The notes: generated by a model from the letters alone, not told the origin. DNA of 64,000 nt from Oscillospiraceae bacterium (GCA_902801295.1 CADCHN010000006.1:38886-102885); one strand, 5' to 3'. Positions 23,477 through 32,518 are shown, counted from the stretch's first letter. Numbers and translations are program-made.

Positions 23477-26004
23477 TGGCTGTCGTAAAAAACCTGATGG
23501 TCCGCGCCGGCGCCGACTTCTCGGCGATCACCAAGCAGGCCAACAAGGTCAACCAGTCTCTATCCGGCATGCAGTCGACCTTTGACAAGGTCGGCGCAAC
23601 GATCAAAAAGGCATTTTCCTTCGGCGCGCTCGCAGCTGCTACCAAAGCTCTTGTCAGCGCCGGCAAGGAAGCCAAAGAATCCTATGACCAGCAGGCCGAA
23701 GCGCAAGCCAAGCTTGCCCAGGTTATGAAGAATACCATGGGCGCCACCGGCAAGGAGGTCGCCGAGATCTCCCAGCTGGCCGACGCCCAGCAGAAGCTCG
23801 GCGTCATCAGCGCGGATACACAGATCGCCGCAGCCCAGGAGCTGGCCACCTATTTGAAAATGCCGAGCAGCCTCAAGACGCTGCTGCCGGTACTTAACGA
23901 TACGGTCGCTCAGCAGTACGGCCTGAAAGCATCGGCGGAGCAGGCCACGTCGATCGCGACGATGTTCGGCAAGGTCATGGAGGGTCAGACCGGCGCGCTG
24001 AGCCGCTACGGCTACACCTTCACCGAAGCCCAGGAGGCCGTGCTCAAGTACGGCGACGAGGCGGAGCGAGCGGCTGTCCTGGCCGACGTGGTCTCGCAGA
24101 GCGTCGGCGGCATGAACGCCGCCCTGGGCAGCACGCCGAGCGGCCGCCTCAAGCAGGTCAGCAACACGCTGGACGATATCAAGGCGCAGTTTGGCCAGGC
24201 CTTCACGATTGGCAGCACCGCCTTTATTCCCATGCTCAACAGCGTGGCTTCGACGCTGGCCACGCTCGCCAATCTGGCCAACCGCGTCGCGCAGGCCTTT
24301 GCCAATGTCTTCGGCGGCAGCGTCACCACGCAGGCCGTCGACTATGGGGCAGCGGCTGCAGGCGCCGGAGCGGCCGGCGCCGCCGGCATGGACAAGCTGG
24401 CCGCGGCCACGAAAAAGGCCGGCTCCGCGGCAAAGGAAGCGCTGAGCACCGCGAGCTTTGACACGCTGCACATCCTGGCCGACAAGTCCAAGAGCGGCGG
24501 AGGCGGCGGTGGTTCCGATGACGACACTGACGTTGGCGGCGTCAGTCTCGGCGGCGGTGGCGGCATGCTCCTCGGCGCCGAGGAAACGGTCGAAAGCGTC
24601 GGCTGGCTGGAGAAGGCCCTCGGCAAGCTCCGCGATTTTGCCGCAGGGCTCGATTTTAAGCCCCTGCAGGGCAGTCTCGGCCGTCTGGGTGATTCTGCCC
24701 GCGACCTGGCCGAAACGATCGGCAGCGGCCTCTCCTGGGCCTTTGACAAAGTTCTGGCGCCGCTGGCGTCCTGGACGGTGTCAGACCTGCTCCCTGCGTC
24801 CCTCGACGTATTGAGCAGTGCGGTCGATGTTCTCACCTCTGCGCTTGAAGCTCTCGCGCCTGCCGGTGCGTGGCTCTGGGAAAACTTCCTGCAGCCGATC
24901 GCCGAATGGACGGGCGGCGTGATCGTCGACGTCCTCGGTGAGATCTCCGATCTGTTGGGCGACATTGCAGATCTGATTTCGGGAGACTTGAGCCTTGGAG
25001 ACTTTATCGCGCAGCTGGACCCGCTTCAGGCTGGGCTTCTCTCCGTCGCTGCGGCTCTGGGAGCGGTAGAGATTGCGGGGCTCGCCATCACCGGCATCGG
25101 CGCACTTGGGAAGCTTCCCGCGCTAACCGGCGGTCTCGGCAAGCTTGCTGAGGTATTCGCCCTCGTTTCCGGAGGCGCCGGTACGCTGCACGAGGCCATG
25201 GATGCCGTCTTCGGCAAGAAATCCATCCTCGCCGGCGTCGGCCTTCTGATCGGCGGTGCCGTTCTGGCTATCACCAATTTTGTATCCATGCTGAAAAACG
25301 GTTTTAGCTGGGTCAACGAAGCCCTGATGGTGGTCGGCATTGCGATTGCCGCGATCGGAGCGGTCATTCTTGGGGCCCCTGCAGCTGTTGCGGCAGTCAT
25401 CGCGGCAATCGTCGCAGCTGTTGCTACGGCTGTCGTCCTGATTAAGCAGCACTGGTCGGATATCGTCGACTGGTTTAAGAATCTCGGGCAGAAGATCTCC
25501 CAAATCTTCACGAATATTTGGACTGGGATCGTTGACGGTGCGAAAAGCATCATCAACGGGCTGCTCGGCTGGATGGAGGGCTTTATCAACGGTATCATCG
25601 CCGGTTTTAACCTGCTGAAATCCGCGATCAATTCCCTGTCCTTCACCATCCCGGAATGGGTGCCCGGCATCGGCGGCGCCCGCGTCGGCTTCAACATTCC
25701 TCTGACCGGCTCGATCTCCCTGCCGCGTCTGGCAACCGGCGCCGTGATTCCGCCGAATAACGAGTTTATGGCGATCCTGGGCGACCAGCCGCGCGGCATG
25801 AACATCGAGACGCCGGAGGATCTGCTGCGCCAAATCGTCCGAGAGGAGAACGACAACAGCCGGATCCTGGATGCCATGGACGACATTCTGGACGCGATCC
25901 GTGCCGGCAAGGTGATCGCCGTCGACCGCGAGGTCGCTGGCCGCATCATGCGTGAAAGCCTGGCCTCCGACGCGCGCAGCTCCGGTCTGGCCGTGCTCGC
26001 ATAA
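23476..26004 (+). CDS. Tail tape measure protein
   Basis: 842 aa. N-terminal coiled-coil and helical region, a central segment typical of these proteins (LKMPSSLKTLLPVLNDTVAQ, GQTGALSRYGYTFTEAQ), a Gly/Asp-rich linker near residue 345, then strongly hydrophobic stretches around 500-660 that may span the host membrane. The C-terminus has NNEFMAILGDQPRG. Sets tail length and passes DNA across the envelope. ATG 23476 follows AAAGGAGGTCGATTG. Confidence 0.92.
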   Translation: MAVVKNLMVRAGADFSAITKQANKVNQSLSGMQSTFDKVGATIKKAFSFGALAAATKALVSAGKEAKESYDQQAEAQAKLAQVMKNTMGATGKEVAEISQLADAQQKLGVISADTQIAAAQELATYLKMPSSLKTLLPVLNDTVAQQYGLKASAEQATSIATMFGKVMEGQTGALSRYGYTFTEAQEAVLKYGDEAERAAVLADVVSQSVGGMNAALGSTPSGRLKQVSNTLDDIKAQFGQAFTIGSTAFIPMLNSVASTLATLANLANRVAQAFANVFGGSVTTQAVDYGAAAAGAGAAGAAGMDKLAAATKKAGSAAKEALSTASFDTLHILADKSKSGGGGGGSDDDTDVGGVSLGGGGGMLLGAEETVESVGWLEKALGKLRDFAAGLDFKPLQGSLGRLGDSARDLAETIGSGLSWAFDKVLAPLASWTVSDLLPASLDVLSSAVDVLTSALEALAPAGAWLWENFLQPIAEWTGGVIVDVLGEISDLLGDIADLISGDLSLGDFIAQLDPLQAGLLSVAAALGAVEIAGLAITGIGALGKLPALTGGLGKLAEVFALVSGGAGTLHEAMDAVFGKKSILAGVGLLIGGAVLAITNFVSMLKNGFSWVNEALMVVGIAIAAIGAVILGAPAAVAAVIAAIVAAVATAVVLIKQHWSDIVDWFKNLGQKISQIFTNIWTGIVDGAKSIINGLLGWMEGFINGIIAGFNLLKSAINSLSFTIPEWVPGIGGARVGFNIPLTGSISLPRLATGAVIPPNNEFMAILGDQPRGMNIETPEDLLRQIVREENDNSRILDAMDDILDAIRAGKVIAVDREVAGRIMRESLASDARSSGLAVLA

Positions 26005-26014
26005 GGAGGGCGCC

Positions 26015-26389
26015 ATGGAAGAAATCAAAGCCTGCTTTTGGGTAGACGGCGAGGATTTTTCCGACTGCGTGAAGGTCTGCGGCCTCAAGTGGAAAAAGAG
26101 CGATCTGGACGACGAGAAATCCGGTCGCACGGATGATACCGTCATGCACCGCCATGTCAAGGGAAAAAAACGGCAGCTCACGGTCACCTGCAAGCGGCTG
26201 GAATATGCCCGCGGTCATGCGCTGGCCGTCGCCCTGGACAAACCCTTTGTGCAAATCAAATTCCTGGATCTGCGCCTCGGCATCGTCACAAAGACCTTTT
26301 ACGGCACGGACATCGAGTCCACGGTAGTTGGTACCATTGGCAGCAAGACCTATTTTGACGACACCAAGTTTCCGCTGGTCGAGAAATGA
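26015..26389 (+). CDS. Tail protein after tape measure
   Basis: 124 aa, no clear family. MEEIKACFWVDGEDFSDCVKV and KRQLTVTCKRLEYARGHAL suggest a small beta-sandwich; by place it may be a distal tail component. ATAAGGAGGGCGCC precedes the ATG. Confidence 0.6.
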   Translation: MEEIKACFWVDGEDFSDCVKVCGLKWKKSDLDDEKSGRTDDTVMHRHVKGKKRQLTVTCKRLEYARGHALAVALDKPFVQIKFLDLRLGIVTKTFYGTDIESTVVGTIGSKTYFDDTKFPLVEK

Positions 26390-26398
26390 GGTGGCTGC

Positions 26399-27088
26399 AT
26401 GCATCAGACATCTGCACTCTATCAGCAGCTGCTGCAGCTGCCTCACTACACCGAGCACAAGCTCGTGGTCAATGGCGTTGACTATGCCGAGGGCAATTAT
26501 TACTCGATCGATCTCAGCGGCGCCGTCATCCCCGGCAACACGCTTCAGGTGGGCGCCTGCCCGTCCCGAAAAATCACAGCGACCATTGTCGACCTCGGTC
26601 TCACAATACCGACTATGGCCAAGCTTGAGCCCATGAGCCGCCTCACCGACGGCGTTCGCGCCAGCGAGTGGATCCCGAAGGGCGTCTACTACATTGACAC
26701 CCGGGATCCCAACGCTCCGCCCGGGCAGCTCTCCTTTGTTGCCTATGACGACATGCTCAAAGCCGATACTCCGTATCCCGGCAGCTCTCTCAGCTGGCCG
26801 GCTACGGACATCGACGTCGTGCGGGAGATCGCACGGCACATGGGCGTCACGGTCGACCCCCGTACTGTCGCCCTGATGACCAACCGGTACCCGGTGCCAT
26901 TACCCGCGCAGTACACCATGCGCGAAGTGCTCGGCTATATCGCGGCCATGTATGCCGGCTGCTTTGTCATGTCGGACCTCGCGCAGCTGCAGCTGATCAC
27001 TCTCTACAGCATGGCCGAGGCGACGCACTACCTGGTGACCGAGTCCGGCAAGCCGATCACGATCGGAGGTGTGAGGATCCTTGTCTGA
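26399..27088 (+). CDS. Tail hub/baseplate N-terminal protein
   Basis: 229 aa. LPHYTEHKLVVNGVDYAEGN, GVYYIDTRDPNAPPGQLSFV and REVLGYIAAMYAGCFVMSD resemble the first domains of siphophage tail hub proteins. It ends GGVRILV and overlaps the next gene (TTG start) by 8 nt; the two probably represent one hub divided between two polypeptides. Confidence 0.68.
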   Translation: MHQTSALYQQLLQLPHYTEHKLVVNGVDYAEGNYYSIDLSGAVIPGNTLQVGACPSRKITATIVDLGLTIPTMAKLEPMSRLTDGVRASEWIPKGVYYIDTRDPNAPPGQLSFVAYDDMLKADTPYPGSSLSWPATDIDVVREIARHMGVTVDPRTVALMTNRYPVPLPAQYTMREVLGYIAAMYAGCFVMSDLAQLQLITLYSMAEATHYLVTESGKPITIGGVRILV

Positions 27089-28346
27089 TTACAAATACCT
27101 CGGCCGCAACTTCAAGACCTTCACCCCGGTCAAGCCTTTCGCGCCGTACAGCCGCGTCGTGATCAACATTGATGACGACACGGCCGTTTCGGCCGGCAAC
27201 GATTCCGGCTATACCCTGCAGATCGAATGTCCCTGGGGCACGCAGGCCATGGCCGAAAACATCCTGCGCAGCCTCTCTGATAAAGCCTATCAGCCTTACA
27301 AAGCCAGCGACGCCCAGCTTGACCCTGCTGTTGAGCTGGGTGATGCGCTGAGCATCGGCGGCGTCTACGGCGTGCTGTACCAGCAGCGCACGAAGCTCAC
27401 CGCCGGCGCCGTCTCTCAGATCGGCGCGCCGGGCGAGCAGGAGGTCAACCACGAGTACCCGTACAAGTCCCCGACCACGCGTAAATTTACCCGCCAGACC
27501 AAGGCGCTGCGCGCGGATATTACGCTGATCTCCGGGCAGATCTCCCTCGAGGTCGCAAACCGTATCGACGCGGTGTCCGAGCTCACGACGCGCATGGATC
27601 TCACCGATCGGGAGATCAGCGCCAAGGTATCTCAGACCGGCGGCAGCAACGCTTCCTTCGGTTGGTCTATGGACGTCTCCCGGCATGCCTGGTATGCCGA
27701 CGGCAGCCTCGTCATGGATATCAAACGCAGCGGTCTGAAGGTCGAGGGCGAGATCATCGCCAAGTCCGGCAAAATCGGTGACTGTACGATTTCGAACGGG
27801 AAGCTGACCGTCCCCGCCGCAAACATCTCCGGCAAGCTGACCGCAAGTCAGATCGATGCGACAAGCCTCAAGGTCTCTGCCGCGAACATCACTGGCAAAC
27901 TGACCGCTGAGCAGATCGACGCGACGAGTCTCAAGGTTTCCGCGGCCAACATCACCGGCACGCTGGACGCGGATACCATCAACGTCACGAACCTCAACGC
28001 AGCGAACATCACTCAGGGTACGCTGCCGTCGGCTCGCATCGGCGAGGCCTCGATTCTCGGCACGCAGATCGCCTCCGGGACGGTGACCGGCGGCAACATC
28101 GGCAGCTACACCATCACCGCCGGCAACACTAACAGCTACATCAACACCGGCATTGCCAACGGCTACGACGCGGCGGACGCCTTTGCCGGCGGCCACGTCG
28201 TGGATTATCTCTACGTCACGCGGCTCGGAAACGTCCGCTATCTCAATATGCTGGACAGCGTGAGCGTGTCCAAAGGCAACCTGTATTTGCACTCCGCCTT
28301 GAGCGGAAATCTCCCCGCCACCGCACAAATCTTGTATTGGAGCTGA
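27081..28346 (+). CDS. Tail tip/baseplate protein with repeats
   Basis: 421 aa from TTG 27081 (GGAGGTGTGAGGATCC upstream). The first 130 residues look like the continuation of the hub (FKTFTPVKPFAPYSRVVINI, DPAVELGDALSIGGVYG). Residues 150-190 are a helical neck. Then tandem 21-aa repeats (NISGKLTASQIDATSLKV type) at about 248-310 form a triple beta-helix-like stem, ending in a small distal domain. Likely tail tip attachment protein. Confidence 0.72.
   Translation: MSDYKYLGRNFKTFTPVKPFAPYSRVVINIDDDTAVSAGNDSGYTLQIECPWGTQAMAENILRSLSDKAYQPYKASDAQLDPAVELGDALSIGGVYGVLYQQRTKLTAGAVSQIGAPGEQEVNHEYPYKSPTTRKFTRQTKALRADITLISGQISLEVANRIDAVSELTTRMDLTDREISAKVSQTGGSNASFGWSMDVSRHAWYADGSLVMDIKRSGLKVEGEIIAKSGKIGDCTISNGKLTVPAANISGKLTASQIDATSLKVSAANITGKLTAEQIDATSLKVSAANITGTLDADTINVTNLNAANITQGTLPSARIGEASILGTQIASGTVTGGNIGSYTITAGNTNSYINTGIANGYDAADAFAGGHVVDYLYVTRLGNVRYLNMLDSVSVSKGNLYLHSALSGNLPATAQILYWS
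27822..27965 (+). repeat. 63-bp tandem repeats in the tail tip gene
   Basis: Copy 1 is 27822-27884, copy 2 is 27885-27947 and a partial third begins at 27948. Each encodes N-I-[ST]-G-K-L-T-A-x-Q-I-D-A-T-S-L-K-V-S-A-A. Differences are mainly at third codon positions, so selection on the protein maintains them. Confidence 0.8.
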
Positions 28347-28351
28347 TCACC

Positions 28352-28633
28352 ATGGGATCCTACGGAATTATCATCATCAACGGGCAGGAATTCCCCTGCC
28401 ACTTCTGCTGGCCGTCCAGTCTGGACATCCTGCATATCATCATTGACGCCAGCATTGTCGACGCTGCGTCCGCCTTTTCCCAGGTCGACAGCCTGCTGCA
28501 CCGCATGAATGACAAGGAGACGGACTACTCGGCGTATTCTGTCATCACCACCATCGCGCGGGAACGTGAGGGGCTCCGTGTCTCTCTGCGTCGCCCGTAT
28601 TATAACGAGATTGGAGGGACAGGCAATGGCTAA
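28352..28633 (+). CDS. Small phage tail-region protein
   Basis: 93 aa. ATG 28352 follows TTGGAGCTGATCACC. GSYGIIIINGQEFPCHFCWP begins it; the rest is helical. Unknown role near the tail tip genes. Confidence 0.55.
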   Translation: MGSYGIIIINGQEFPCHFCWPSSLDILHIIIDASIVDAASAFSQVDSLLHRMNDKETDYSAYSVITTIAREREGLRVSLRRPYYNEIGGTGNG

Positions 28634-28829
28634 AGCACCCTGCCAGGATATCGTCATCATCAAAAGCGTGATCTACACCCTCAACAGTCTGCAGTTTCCT
28701 CTTGAGGCAGCCAGGCGCGGCGACGAAAACATGTCACGCATTGCCGGCTGCATCGACGTGCTCGAGCAGCTTGTTGAGGAGGCCGAGGAGGCCGAGCCGC
28801 GCGCGGAGGAGGTGAGCGACGATGCCTGA
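28626..28829 (+). CDS. Small helical phage protein
   Basis: 67 aa, overlapping both neighbours by 8 nt. Starts MAKAPCQDIVIIKSVIYTLN and ends in an acidic tail (EEAEEAEPRAEEVSDD). Function unknown. Confidence 0.55.
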   Translation: MAKAPCQDIVIIKSVIYTLNSLQFPLEAARRGDENMSRIAGCIDVLEQLVEEAEEAEPRAEEVSDDA

Positions 28830-29472
28830 CTCTGCGATCGGCGAGCTGCCCTTGGCCGAATACATCGACGACAACGACAAGATCCCGATGGAGCAGGGCG
28901 GCGTTGCCATGCACATCACCGGCGAGCAGCTGAAGGCGTTTATCGACCGCAACATCCTCGGCGTTCGCGCTCTGACTTTGCCCGAAGGCTCCGACGTCAC
29001 CGGCAGCTACAATGCCGAAACCGGGATCCTCACGCTGGGAATCCCGCGCAGCCTTGGCGCGGCTAACTCCGTTGACGGTGTCTTTGCAGGCACAAGCGGC
29101 GACGTGCCCCTTTGTGCCGTTTCCTACGATCGCGGTCAGAACCTCACCGACGCTCAGAAAGCGCGCGCCAGGGCCAATCTCGGGCTGACAAGCATCGTCA
29201 AAGTATCAACATTCATTTCTGATACCGTCGAAATCCCGGTCGGTACAAGAAATGTTGCAAGGATAACTTGCAATGAAAATGGATACATACCGCTTGGCAT
29301 TCTCGGCGTTGAGAAACGCGGAACAGGCGCGGCTCAGTGTTTGATCCTCGAATACTTTTTTGCCGACACGACGCCGCCAAATGCAAGAGTCTATTTGAGG
29401 AACGACGGGGGTGCAGATGCCCTCGTATCCGTTGAAATTTGGGTGCTTATGGCCAAGGAGGAAATCCTATGA
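28822..29472 (+). CDS. Tail fibre-type protein
   Basis: 216 aa. The opening (IGELPLAEYIDDNDKIPMEQ) and the central LTDAQKARARANLGL motif are typical of phage fibre/appendage proteins, where the latter links stem and tip. The last 85 residues have lower GC and rarer codons, suggesting an exchanged receptor-binding tip. Confidence 0.72.
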   Translation: MPDSAIGELPLAEYIDDNDKIPMEQGGVAMHITGEQLKAFIDRNILGVRALTLPEGSDVTGSYNAETGILTLGIPRSLGAANSVDGVFAGTSGDVPLCAVSYDRGQNLTDAQKARARANLGLTSIVKVSTFISDTVEIPVGTRNVARITCNENGYIPLGILGVEKRGTGAAQCLILEYFFADTTPPNARVYLRNDGGADALVSVEIWVLMAKEEIL

Positions 29473-30206
29473 CAACATCACAATCTGCCGTGCAACTCGC
29501 GATCGATCTCGCGAACGACCCGGCGCACGGCTACGACCAGGGCAGCCGCTGGGGTCCGGACTTTGACTGCTCGTCCTTTTTGATCCACGTCTGGGAACAG
29601 GTCGGCGTCAAGCTCAAGTCCGCCGGCGCCAGCTACACCGGCAACGTGCGCGGTCCTGCGCTGCGCCTCGGCTTTGCCGACATCACCGCAAAGGTTAACC
29701 TCCGCACCGGCTCCGGCCTGCAGCCGGGCGATTTGCTGGTGAACTACACGCAGCACATGGCCATGTATGTCGGTAACGGCCAGCTCGTGCATGCCAGCAT
29801 CAACGAGAAGGGGGCGATCACCGGCGGGCAGACCGGCGATCAGACCGGACGCGAAATCTGCGTACGCAGCTATTACAATCACCCCTGGGATTGTGTGCTG
29901 CGCTATACCAGAGACGACGAGGTGGAAAAGGCGTCCGAATCGGACACGCCCTCTGCTGCGCCTGCTTCGGTGCCGACCTTCACGGTGCAGCTGCCGCTGC
30001 TCCGCCTGGGCTGCAGAGGTCCCGCGGTCGTTGCTCTGCAAGGTGCGCTGATCGCCAGCGGCTACGGCTGCGGCCCGGACGGCGCCGACGGCGACTTCGG
30101 CGGCAACACCGACGCGGCGCTGCGCAAGTACCAGGCCGAGCACAGTCTGGACGCCGACGGCGTCTTCGGACCGGATACCTGCAAAATTATGTTTAGGGAG
30201 GGTTGA
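29469..30206 (+). CDS. Endolysin: NlpC/P60-like peptidase with peptidoglycan-binding domain
   Basis: 245 aa. Residues 1-145 are an NlpC/P60-like domain with the catalytic Cys in FDCSSFLIHVW (about 34) and His in QHMAMYVGNGQLVHAS. After a linker (ESDTPSAAPASVP) that carries a dispersed palindrome, residues 175-245 are a PG_binding_1 domain (LRLGCRGPAVVALQGAL, DGDFGGNTDAALRKYQ). Cuts peptide links of the host wall. Placed among the fibre genes rather than next to the holin. Confidence 0.87.
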   Translation: MTTSQSAVQLAIDLANDPAHGYDQGSRWGPDFDCSSFLIHVWEQVGVKLKSAGASYTGNVRGPALRLGFADITAKVNLRTGSGLQPGDLLVNYTQHMAMYVGNGQLVHASINEKGAITGGQTGDQTGREICVRSYYNHPWDCVLRYTRDDEVEKASESDTPSAAPASVPTFTVQLPLLRLGCRGPAVVALQGALIASGYGCGPDGADGDFGGNTDAALRKYQAEHSLDADGVFGPDTCKIMFREG

Positions 30207-30211
30207 TCGAT

Positions 30212-30580
30212 ATGGATCTGCCTAAAAGCGGCCGCAATCGGCTGGAAGAGTATTTACTTTACCTCTGCGGCAAAGGTGCCGTGTATCCTCTGACGCCGCG
30301 GAACCGGCTGGAGTGCTTTCTGGACTACCTGTGCAAGCACGCCGGCGGCGGAGGCGGCGGCTCAGTTACCGTCGATGCCGCGCTCTCTGCCACCAGCGAA
30401 AACCCGGTGCAAAACAAGGCGGTCAAGGCCGCGCTGGACCAGAAGGCTGACTCTGCCTCCCTTGCGAATAAGCTCGACAAAGCACAGGGCGCAGCCAACG
30501 CGGGCAAGTTTCTCGTTGTCGGTGAAAACGGCAACGTGACGCTCGCCACGCTGACCGCCTGGCAGGGAGGTAACTACTGA
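30212..30580 (+). CDS. Phage appendage protein with polyglycine linker
   Basis: 122 aa from ATG 30212. LPKSGRNRLEEYLLYLCGK and PLTPRNRLECFLDYLCK are two related helices; a Gly-rich linker and a conserved VDAALSATSENPVQNKAVKA segment, common in phage fibres, follow. Possible adaptor for the next fibre. Confidence 0.65.
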   Translation: MDLPKSGRNRLEEYLLYLCGKGAVYPLTPRNRLECFLDYLCKHAGGGGGGSVTVDAALSATSENPVQNKAVKAALDQKADSASLANKLDKAQGAANAGKFLVVGENGNVTLATLTAWQGGNY

Positions 30581-31245
30581 TGGCTTTGGATAAACTCGTA
30601 GACAGCGCACAGCTTGACGCCGGCCTCGCGTCGGTTGCCGGCGCGATCCGCACCAAAGGCGGCACGAGCGCCCAGCTCCAGTTCCCGGCGGGCTTTGTCA
30701 GCGCGGTGGAGGCCATCCCGACGGGCGGGGGCGGCGGTGCGCAGACGATCGCCACCGGCACGTTCACGGGGGACGGAAGCGGTAATGCCTTCATCCCAAT
30801 CGGCAAAACAATGCCGGAGTGTGACTTCGTTTTTTCCCTCTGGGTGCCGAGCGGAACAGAAGTTACGTCTCCTGCCGTAGTGACAAACCGCAGTTACGTT
30901 TATGTACAAGTCCTGGTGCAAAAGAGATTCCAGAAATTTGATCTGTCCACCAATGGCACAAAAAACACCATCGGTCAATGCACCTATCCGGTTGTTAATT
31001 CTGAAGCTGGCACAACAACAAACCGGACACCGAATCTCAATATCGCTCAAGGCGCATTTGTACGGTATTCCGTAACGCCGTCGGCAGAGGCGATCAATGC
31101 ATTGAAAATCATCAGGGATGCTTCCGGATTTGTCCTTAGTCTCGGCAAAAACAACCAATATACGTTTTTGACTGGAGTTGATTACAACTGGGAGATTATC
31201 TACTTTGGCTCTGACCCGAACAATGACATCGTGGAGGTGGCGTGA
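30580..31245 (+). CDS. Receptor-binding/tail fibre protein
   Basis: 221 aa. N-terminal LDKLVDSAQLDAGLASVAGAI and FPAGFVSAVEAIP is a widespread fibre anchor. The rest (from about residue 60) is a beta-sandwich-like tip with lower GC and different codon use, which suggests transfer of the tip domain. Binding target unknown. Confidence 0.7.
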   Translation: MALDKLVDSAQLDAGLASVAGAIRTKGGTSAQLQFPAGFVSAVEAIPTGGGGGAQTIATGTFTGDGSGNAFIPIGKTMPECDFVFSLWVPSGTEVTSPAVVTNRSYVYVQVLVQKRFQKFDLSTNGTKNTIGQCTYPVVNSEAGTTTNRTPNLNIAQGAFVRYSVTPSAEAINALKIIRDASGFVLSLGKNNQYTFLTGVDYNWEIIYFGSDPNNDIVEVA

Positions 31246-31502
31246 TGGTTTACTTCAAAATGACTGACGAAAACGGCTTTGTCAGCGTGTCCACGCTCAA
31301 TGCGGAGACGGGCGGAAACAGCACGAAAGAAGAGCATGACACCATCGTGCAAATGTACCGCGAGGCCGAGCCTGGCTTTGGCGTGATCGAGACAGCAAGC
31401 GGGTTCGCTTATGCCAAGCGGCCAGTCGAGCCTGTTGATGACGATGAAGCCGCCGCCGAGGACTACGAACAAGCCCTCGCAGATTTGGGGGTGCGCGTAT
31501 GA
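31245..31502 (+). CDS. Small phage protein next to fibre
   Basis: 85 aa, ATG 31245 after GTGGAGGTGGCG. MVYFKMTDENGFVSVSTLNA; acidic C-terminus. Perhaps a fibre chaperone by position; no family seen. Confidence 0.5.
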   Translation: MVYFKMTDENGFVSVSTLNAETGGNSTKEEHDTIVQMYREAEPGFGVIETASGFAYAKRPVEPVDDDEAAAEDYEQALADLGVRV

Positions 31503-31831
31503 CAAAGACTGAGCTGACCGCCGCCGTCCAAACGCGGCTTGCTGAAACCAACATCCGCTATGCCGACAAGCTGTATCGCGTGGTACAGGCGCATACCTCG
31601 CAATCAGATTGGACGCCGGATAAGACTCCCGCGCTGTTTGCCGAGGTGGCCAAACCCGGGCAGGGCGACTCTCCGGGCAACCCCATTCCGTACAGCGGCA
31701 ACATGGCGCTCGTCAGCGGCAAGTATTACAGCCAGGACGGCGTGACCTACCGCTGCACCCGCGACACGGTCAATCCCGTGTATGAACCACTCAAAAACCT
31801 CGTCGGCCTTTACGTCGAGGTCGTGGGATAA
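31499..31831 (+). CDS. CBM5/12-like carbohydrate-binding phage protein
   Basis: 110 aa. The YRVVQAHTSQSDWTPDKTPAL pattern is the core of CBM5/12-type modules (family fact: they bind chitin and related polymers), followed by VSGKYYSQDGVTYRCTRD. Lies between fibres and holin; could aid adsorption or help endolysin reach the wall. Confidence 0.7.
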   Translation: MTKTELTAAVQTRLAETNIRYADKLYRVVQAHTSQSDWTPDKTPALFAEVAKPGQGDSPGNPIPYSGNMALVSGKYYSQDGVTYRCTRDTVNPVYEPLKNLVGLYVEVVG

Positions 31832-31857
31832 AAATTTATTTTTTTGGAGGTATAACT

Positions 31858-32124
31858 ATGGACATTCTCGGCATTGCGGCAATCCCCGTTATCACGATCA
31901 TCTGCTATCTGATCGCGGAGGCGGTCAAAGCAACGGCGCTCGACAACAAGTGGTTGCCGATTATCTGCGGCACGCTCGGCGGCGCGCTCGGCGTGGTGGC
32001 ACGGTATGTGTCGCCGGAGCTGATCCCCGCAACCGATGTGCTGACTGCCATTGCAATCGGAATTGTCAGCGGCTTCGCGGCCACCGGCATCCACCAGACC
32101 TTTAAGCAGCTCGCGGAAAAATAA
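31858..32124 (+). CDS. Phage holin
   Basis: 88 aa. Three hydrophobic segments (IAAIPVITIICYLIAEAV, WLPIICGTLGGALGVVA, VLTAIAIGIVSGFAATG) and charged ends. Matches small Firmicutes holins. Forms membrane lesions to release the endolysin. TTGGAGGTATAACT precedes the ATG. Confidence 0.8.
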   Translation: MDILGIAAIPVITIICYLIAEAVKATALDNKWLPIICGTLGGALGVVARYVSPELIPATDVLTAIAIGIVSGFAATGIHQTFKQLAEK

Positions 32125-32145
32125 CCGTTTACAGGAGGGCTTCGC

Positions 32146-32439
32146 ATGAACGAAGATCAGATCACGACTCTGGTGGAGTGCGAGCAGAGGAGCAAGAGCA
32201 ACACAAAGCGCATCGACAGGCTCGAAGCAAACTACGATGCCTTGAACAAACTGACCACTTGCGTTGAGGTCATGGCCACAAAACTGGAGACCATGGACAC
32301 CAGCCTGAAGGAAGTCAGCGCAAGGATCGCGCAGCAGGAAGCGAAGCCGGGCAAACGGTGGGACGCCGTCGTTGAGAAAGTTATCTTTCTCGTCATCGGC
32401 GCTGTTGCTGCTTTTCTGTTCGCCAAGATCGGCCTATAA
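32146..32439 (+). CDS. XhlA-like coiled-coil membrane protein
   Basis: 97 aa. Coiled coil (residues 8-65, SKSNTKRIDRLEANYDAL) with one C-terminal membrane span (KVIFLVIGAVAAFLFA). Same plan as haemolysin XhlA, which works with holin in phage PBSX. Last gene of the prophage in this window. Confidence 0.75.
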   Translation: MNEDQITTLVECEQRSKSNTKRIDRLEANYDALNKLTTCVEVMATKLETMDTSLKEVSARIAQQEAKPGKRWDAVVEKVIFLVIGAVAAFLFAKIGL

Positions 32440-32472
32440 CATAAGCGCGGATCTAAAGACAAATACATAAAC

Positions 32473-32518
32473 AAACCAGCCTCCCGGGCACCAAGTTGGT
32501 GCGACGGGAGGCTGGTTT
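32473..32518 (+). terminator. Prophage late operon terminator
   Basis: AAACCAGCCTCCCG (32473-32486) pairs with CGGGAGGCTGGTTT (32505-32518). The inner GCACC/GGTGC adds a second stem. Ends the lysis cassette, 34 nt after the last stop. Confidence 0.88.

Noticed and set aside
24496..24560. Polyglycine tract in the tape measure gene as a repeat element
   Set aside because: Short GGC/GGT run encoding a flexible linker, ordinary in these proteins.
26399..28346. Broken single tail hub gene due to sequencing error
   Set aside because: The second frame has its own TTG start with a good ribosome binding site and an 8-nt overlap, so two genes are more likely, although an older split remains possible.
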